A stretch of 48,087 nt of DNA from positions 1 to 48,087 of the IMG/VR virus record IMGVR_UViG_3300025889_000189; one strand, written 5' to 3'. The translations under genes were made by a program, and so were the position numbers. The notes under the pieces are model-generated. The model did not search any database. It had not been told where the DNA came from and worked only from the letters and a program-made list of their open reading frames with translations. Position 1 is the first letter of the stretch. Each line of letters starts with the position of its first letter. Of the stretch, positions 45,337 to 48,087 are shown one piece after another. This stretch comes from a virus.

Positions 45337-45912
45337 ATGATACTAGGACTAGACATATCTACTACTGTTATTGGAGTTGCCCTCATTGACGACCAGGGCA
45401 ACCTCGCTTTAAGCGAACACTGGGACATCTCCAAGCAAGACACTCTGTTTGAGAAAGCCGAAGTAGTCGGCTCACTTATGTGGGAACTGAGAACAAATCA
45501 CAAGATTGATTATGTTTTTGTAGAGACAGCCCTGAAGAAGTTCTTCCCAGGAAAGTCCAGAGCCGACACCATTGTAAAACTAGCCAAGTTCAACGGCATC
45601 GTGTCGTGGATTTGCTTTGATACTTTCGGCGAAGCACCAGCATTTGTAAATGTGAATACAGCCAGAACACTCTATGGGCTATCTTTCCCCCGTGGAACAA
45701 AGGGACCACAAAGAAAGAAAATGGTTATTGAGGCAGTAAAAGACAAAGAGAAAACAGCCTTTCAATATGAGATGGCTCGTGGCGGAAAGAACTACAAAAA
45801 GGGAACTGACGACCGAGCCGATGCTGTGGTAATAGCCAGAGCAGGCGAGTTCCTAATAAAGAACGCTAACAATAAAGGATATTTGACGGATAAAATCACA
45901 TTAACTGATTGA
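45337..45912 (+). CDS. RuvC-like Holliday junction resolvase
   Basis: A 191-aa protein of the RuvC/RNase H fold. ILGLDISTTVIGVALID carries catalytic D6. YVFVETALKKFF carries E63. GTDDRADAVVIAR carries the C-terminal acidic residues (D158, D159, D162). FPRGTKGPQRKKMV is a basic DNA-binding segment. RuvC-type enzymes cut four-way DNA junctions, which T4-like phages need before packaging. T4 itself uses the unrelated gp49, so this is a replacement of function. The start overlaps GGATG with CCCTGG upstream, a weak ribosome binding site. Confidence 0.85.
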   Translation: MILGLDISTTVIGVALIDDQGNLALSEHWDISKQDTLFEKAEVVGSLMWELRTNHKIDYVFVETALKKFFPGKSRADTIVKLAKFNGIVSWICFDTFGEAPAFVNVNTARTLYGLSFPRGTKGPQRKKMVIEAVKDKEKTAFQYEMARGGKNYKKGTDDRADAVVIARAGEFLIKNANNKGYLTDKITLTD

Positions 45913-45916
45913 CAAA

Positions 45917-45926
45917 CTATTTATTG
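45917..45926 (+). promoter_or_regulatory. CTATTTATTG box 3
   Basis: The box starts 4 bases after the resolvase stop, directly before ATG 45928. CTATTTATTGTATG (45917-45930) is identical to 12626-12639. No Shine-Dalgarno sequence precedes this ATG. See box 1 for the interpretation. Confidence 0.45.
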
Positions 45927-45927
45927 T

Positions 45928-46275
45928 ATGCGACTAACACAAGACATAATCCGAAAACTCATCAAAGAACAACTTCAAGAGGCTCTTAATAGTCAAGAGC
46001 GTGAAGATAAGATTGAGTCTATTGTAACAACTCTATCTAACCTTGCTGATGCAGATGTAAATTACATTCTCAGCCAGGTTCGCAACCGCCTAGACGAACA
46101 AGAGCCAGCAAACCGTGATGACGAAATGGCGGAGAAGCTAGATAAAGATGCTACAGCAGGCGAATATGTCAAAGATTTCCGCAAATCAAAAGCCCCACAG
46201 TTTAAGGGCAAATCAAAAAAGAAGAAGCAACAGATGGCTATCGCAGCCTACCTTGATGCACAAGACGATAAATAA
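45928..46275 (+). CDS. Small basic protein, candidate capsid-internal protein
   Basis: A 115-aa protein. The N terminus MRLTQDIIRKLIKEQLQEAL is an amphipathic helix containing IKE (12-14) and LQE (16-18), which fit the (L/I)xE cleavage consensus of the T4 gp21 prohead protease. The C terminus (SKAPQFKGKSKKKKQQMAIAAYLDA) is a basic tail I recognise from many uncharacterised marine T4-like phage proteins. It lacks a ribosome binding site and has a CTATTTATTG box upstream. Delivery into the capsid is an inference from the N-terminal peptide only. Confidence 0.7.
   Translation: MRLTQDIIRKLIKEQLQEALNSQEREDKIESIVTTLSNLADADVNYILSQVRNRLDEQEPANRDDEMAEKLDKDATAGEYVKDFRKSKAPQFKGKSKKKKQQMAIAAYLDAQDDK
46267..46274 (+). 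promoter_or_regulatory. T4-like late promoter candidate (GATAAATA)
   Basis: GATAAATA overlaps the stop of the small basic gene and matches the NATAAATA core reported for late promoters of T4-like cyanophages. It is upstream of the HAD nucleotidase and primase genes. It lies partly in coding sequence, so chance occurrence is possible. Confidence 0.3.
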
Positions 46276-46280
46276 ACTTC

Positions 46281-46308
46281 TTGACCTAGTTTAAACATAT
46301 GGTAATAT
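46281..46308 (+). promoter_or_regulatory. Sigma70-type promoter candidate
   Basis: TTGACC at 46281-46286, a 16-base spacer, and TAATAT at 46303-46308. Predicted transcription would begin near 46315, just before the GGAGGAG ribosome binding site of the HAD gene. This is the best bacterial-type promoter I see in the window and would drive the HAD and primase genes with host polymerase, independently of the late sigma factor. Confidence 0.6.
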
Positions 46309-46330
46309 AGTCATGCGGGAGGAGACCGTT

Positions 46331-46936
46331 ATGAACTACCAAGTGTTTTGCGATATGGACGGAGTGCTCGTCAATTTTGAGGAAGGAGTCCTCAAATATA
46401 TGAACAAGCGGTTCCAAGAGTTGCGAGATGATCTCGCCCACCCAGACCACAAACTTGCCCGATCAGCGGCCAAAGAGCTTGGCGGCTGGGATGTAGAGAT
46501 TAACCGCTGGCATATTGCTCGCTCCGATATGGAGGGCAGCCTAAAAAGAAACTACCGCACGAGAGACTTTATGTATCGTCTCGTTGAGAACGATGTAGAG
46601 TTGTGGGCAAACCTCGGCTGGGAACGAGGCGGCAAAAAACTATGGAACTACATTAAGGACATTCCAGGTATTGAGATTCTGTCGGCACCCATGGAAGAAG
46701 GCTCAAAGATTGGTAAGCGAATTTGGGTTGAGCGAGAACTAGGACTTCCAGTAGAAAAAGTCAATCTTTCTGATAGCAAAGAACCCTACGGAGTTTGGAA
46801 CGGAAAACAAGGACTTCTGATTGATGACCGAGACAAATATGTCAATGAGTTCCGAGCGGGTGGTGGTATCGCTATTAAACATAATCCAGATGATGTGGAT
46901 AATACGATTAGGCAACTCCAAGAATTAGGATACTAA
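46331..46936 (+). CDS. HAD-family 5'(3')-deoxyribonucleotidase-like hydrolase
   Basis: About 201 aa from ATG 46331. An upstream in-frame ATG at 46313 lies before the GGAGGAG ribosome binding site (46318-46324), so 46331 is the start. QVFCDMDGVLVNFEEG gives the HAD motif I (D8, D10). GIEILSAPMEEGS corresponds to motif II, and GLLIDDRDKYVNEF is motif IV. Between them, GGWDVEINRWHIARSDMEG and WANLGWERGGKKLWNYI form the cap region. The family removes 5' phosphates from (deoxy)nucleotides and is common in T4-like phages, where it may balance nucleotide pools. The exact substrate cannot be read from sequence. Confidence 0.8.
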   Translation: MNYQVFCDMDGVLVNFEEGVLKYMNKRFQELRDDLAHPDHKLARSAAKELGGWDVEINRWHIARSDMEGSLKRNYRTRDFMYRLVENDVELWANLGWERGGKKLWNYIKDIPGIEILSAPMEEGSKIGKRIWVERELGLPVEKVNLSDSKEPYGVWNGKQGLLIDDRDKYVNEFRAGGGIAIKHNPDDVDNTIRQLQELGY

Positions 46937-47884
46937 TTGTTCAGCGATCCAGCCTCGGCTAAAAAGAAGAAGATACTTGATGAAATATTGGGTCGCCCTC
47001 ATAAGCAGGGGAAGGAGTATCTCTACCCTTCCCGCTGCTGTGGGCACCATAAGCCCAAACTATCAGTTAACTTCGACAAGAATGTAGCCAAATGTTGGTC
47101 GTGTGATTTTCGCACTAAAAATTTAAGACGACTAGTTCGTCGCTGGGGCGATATCTCTCACATCAATAGATGGAAAGATTTTGATGCCGATATTGAACTA
47201 GGCGACCTAGACAACCTGTTCGCCAAGGAAATCGAAATTCCGCAACGAATTGACCTTCCAAATGAGTTCAAAACACTTACTGGTCGCTCTCACCCACCAT
47301 CATCACGACTGGTCTTCAATTACCTCCGCAAACGAGGGGTAACAGACAAAGATATTCTTTACTGGAAGATTGGCTACTGCGGCAGCGGAGACTATAAAAA
47401 CAGAGTTATCCTTCCGTCGTTTGACGAGGATGGTTATTGTAATTTTTTTACTTCCCGCACATATGACCCTAATGTCTGGCCTCCTTATCTCAACGGACCA
47501 GGGAACAAAGACATCATCTTTAACGAACTGCTGGTTGACTGGGAGCGAGAGGTCACACTTGTAGAGGGAGTATTTGACGCTATTGTTGCTGGTGAGAACA
47601 GCATTCCACTGCTCGGCTCAACACTTCGGGAAGACAGTAAGCTCTTCAGGAAGATTGTAAAGAACGATACTCCAGTGCTGCTTGGGTTGGACGCCGATGC
47701 CCAGAAAAAAGCTATGCGACTTGTAAAGGCATTGCTAACCTATGACGTGGAAGTTCGCATGATGGATACTTCGGGATATAAGGATATCGGCGAGATGCCC
47801 AGAGAGGTTTTCCAGCAGCGAAAAGAAGACGCTCCTTTTATTGATTCAGATGCCTATTTATTGAGGATTGCTTTGTCCATCTAG
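46937..47884 (+). CDS. DNA primase with zinc finger and TOPRIM domain
   Basis: A 315-aa protein starting at TTG 46937, immediately after the upstream TAA; no ATG is near. C35-x2-H38 and C53-x2-C56 form a CHC2-type zinc finger (YPSRCCGHHKPKLSVNF, then KCWSCDF). The middle contains LRKRGVTDKDILYWKIGYC and RVILPSFDEDGYCNFFTSR, typical of the DnaG/gp61 RNA-polymerase core. The TOPRIM domain follows: VTLVEGVFDAIVA (catalytic Glu) and VLLGLDADAQKKA (D-x-D). It makes RNA primers for lagging-strand synthesis. No helicase domain is attached, as in T4 gp61 and unlike T7 gp4. Confidence 0.88.
   Translation: MFSDPASAKKKKILDEILGRPHKQGKEYLYPSRCCGHHKPKLSVNFDKNVAKCWSCDFRTKNLRRLVRRWGDISHINRWKDFDADIELGDLDNLFAKEIEIPQRIDLPNEFKTLTGRSHPPSSRLVFNYLRKRGVTDKDILYWKIGYCGSGDYKNRVILPSFDEDGYCNFFTSRTYDPNVWPPYLNGPGNKDIIFNELLVDWEREVTLVEGVFDAIVAGENSIPLLGSTLREDSKLFRKIVKNDTPVLLGLDADAQKKAMRLVKALLTYDVEVRMMDTSGYKDIGEMPREVFQQRKEDAPFIDSDAYLLRIALSI
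47854..47863 (+). promoter_or_regulatory. CTATTTATTG box 4
   Basis: Exact CTATTTATTG inside the last codons of the primase gene, 32 bases before ATG 47895. In contrast to boxes 1 and 3 it is followed by an AGGAGG ribosome binding site, so a transcript starting just after the box would carry a normal leader. Confidence 0.4.
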
Positions 47885-47894
47885 GAGGCACTCA

Positions 47895-48087
47895 ATGAAG
47901 ATATCATTAGACGAATTACGAAAGATAGTAGAAGAAGAACTACTAGATGAAAAAGAAGGCAAGAAAGACGCTTGCTATCACAAGGTGAAATCACGCTACA
48001 AAGTATGGCCCTCAGCCTATGCTTCTGGTGCCCTAGTTAAGTGCCGCAAAGTCGGTGCCAAAAACTGGGGAAACAGCAAAAAAGAAA
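47895..48087 (+). CDS. Small protein with KVWPSAYASGALVKCRKVGA motif, 3' end outside window
   Basis: The frame is open from ATG 47895 (AGGAGG at 47883-47888, 6-base spacing) to the window end, giving 64 residues. The N terminus MKISLDELRKIVEEELLDE is an amphipathic peptide similar to the one at 45928 and contains IVE and LDE, possible (L/I)xE sites. CYHKVKSRYKVWPSAYASGA, followed by a K-C-R-K-V-G-A stretch, is a motif I know from many marine phage proteins, where it recurs in otherwise unrelated small genes; its function is unknown. The length cannot be judged because the window ends. Confidence 0.8.
   Translation, partial: MKISLDELRKIVEEELLDEKEGKKDACYHKVKSRYKVWPSAYASGALVKCRKVGAKNWGNSKKE

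Noticed and set aside
46313-46315. Earlier in-frame ATG for the HAD gene
   Set aside because: It lies before the GGAGGAG ribosome binding site, which is correctly spaced for ATG 46331.
1-48087. tRNA genes, CRISPR array, insertion sequences, integrase and attachment sites
   Set aside because: Gaps are too short for tRNAs apart from 9210-9320, which is a gene remnant; no repeat-spacer pattern or transposase/integrase motif was seen.

Overview
The window looks like about 48 kb of an AT-rich tailed phage (or a metagenomic contig of one) with a contractile, T4-like tail, probably marine. The evidence is a T4 gp55-type late sigma factor, baseplate wedge proteins of the gp25 and gp6 families, giant virion proteins, and small proteins with tails that I recognise from marine T4-like phages. 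Genes are packed tail to head and all lie on the plus strand. ATGA and TAATG overlaps are frequent and no gap exceeds about 110 bases. I see no tRNA, rRNA, CRISPR array, IS element, integrase or att site. The host cannot be read from the sequence.

Layout. (1) 3-758: 3' part of a PD-(D/E)XK (RecB/Cas4-like) nuclease. (2) 768-11208: a 12-gene sugar and surface-glycan cassette. It holds three GT4-like glycosyltransferase genes (the third is a GT4-GT2 fusion), an FkbM methyltransferase, two GT-A-like proteins, a short UDP-sugar 6-dehydrogenase, a CgeB-like transferase, a NodB-like deacetylase, two class I methyltransferases and a WbqC-like protein. A broken second copy of the deacetylase 3' end lies at 9222-9317. 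(3) 11210-12927: small genes, including an FmdB-type zinc ribbon and a membrane-anchored protein, around the gp55-like sigma factor. (4) 12929-45323: tail and baseplate. This runs from a spike-like M23 peptidase and a beta-rich spike candidate to a 1927-aa protein, gp25, gp6, a DNRLRE-like protein, a LamG protein, a 2179-aa protein, and six more structural proteins including two paralogous pairs. (5) 45337-48087: RuvC-like resolvase, small internal-protein-like gene, HAD nucleotidase, TOPRIM primase, and the start of another small gene.

How it fits together. The gp55 homologue presumably drives late transcription of the tail block. The last block handles DNA synthesis and junction resolution before packaging. 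The glycan cassette would make or modify an activated (possibly uronic-acid-containing) sugar chain. Its target could be host surface glycan, virion protein or DNA, and the sequence does not decide this.

The most unusual signals are a CTATTTATTG/A box just upstream of four genes, three of which encode small proteins with similar N-terminal amphipathic peptides, and a methyltransferase gene bracketed by direct repeats of the deacetylase 3' end. Others are a 6-dehydrogenase lacking its C-terminal domain and a spike module in which an M23 peptidase appears to replace the T4 gp5 lysozyme. All functional calls come from reading the sequence and motifs by eye. No database search was run.
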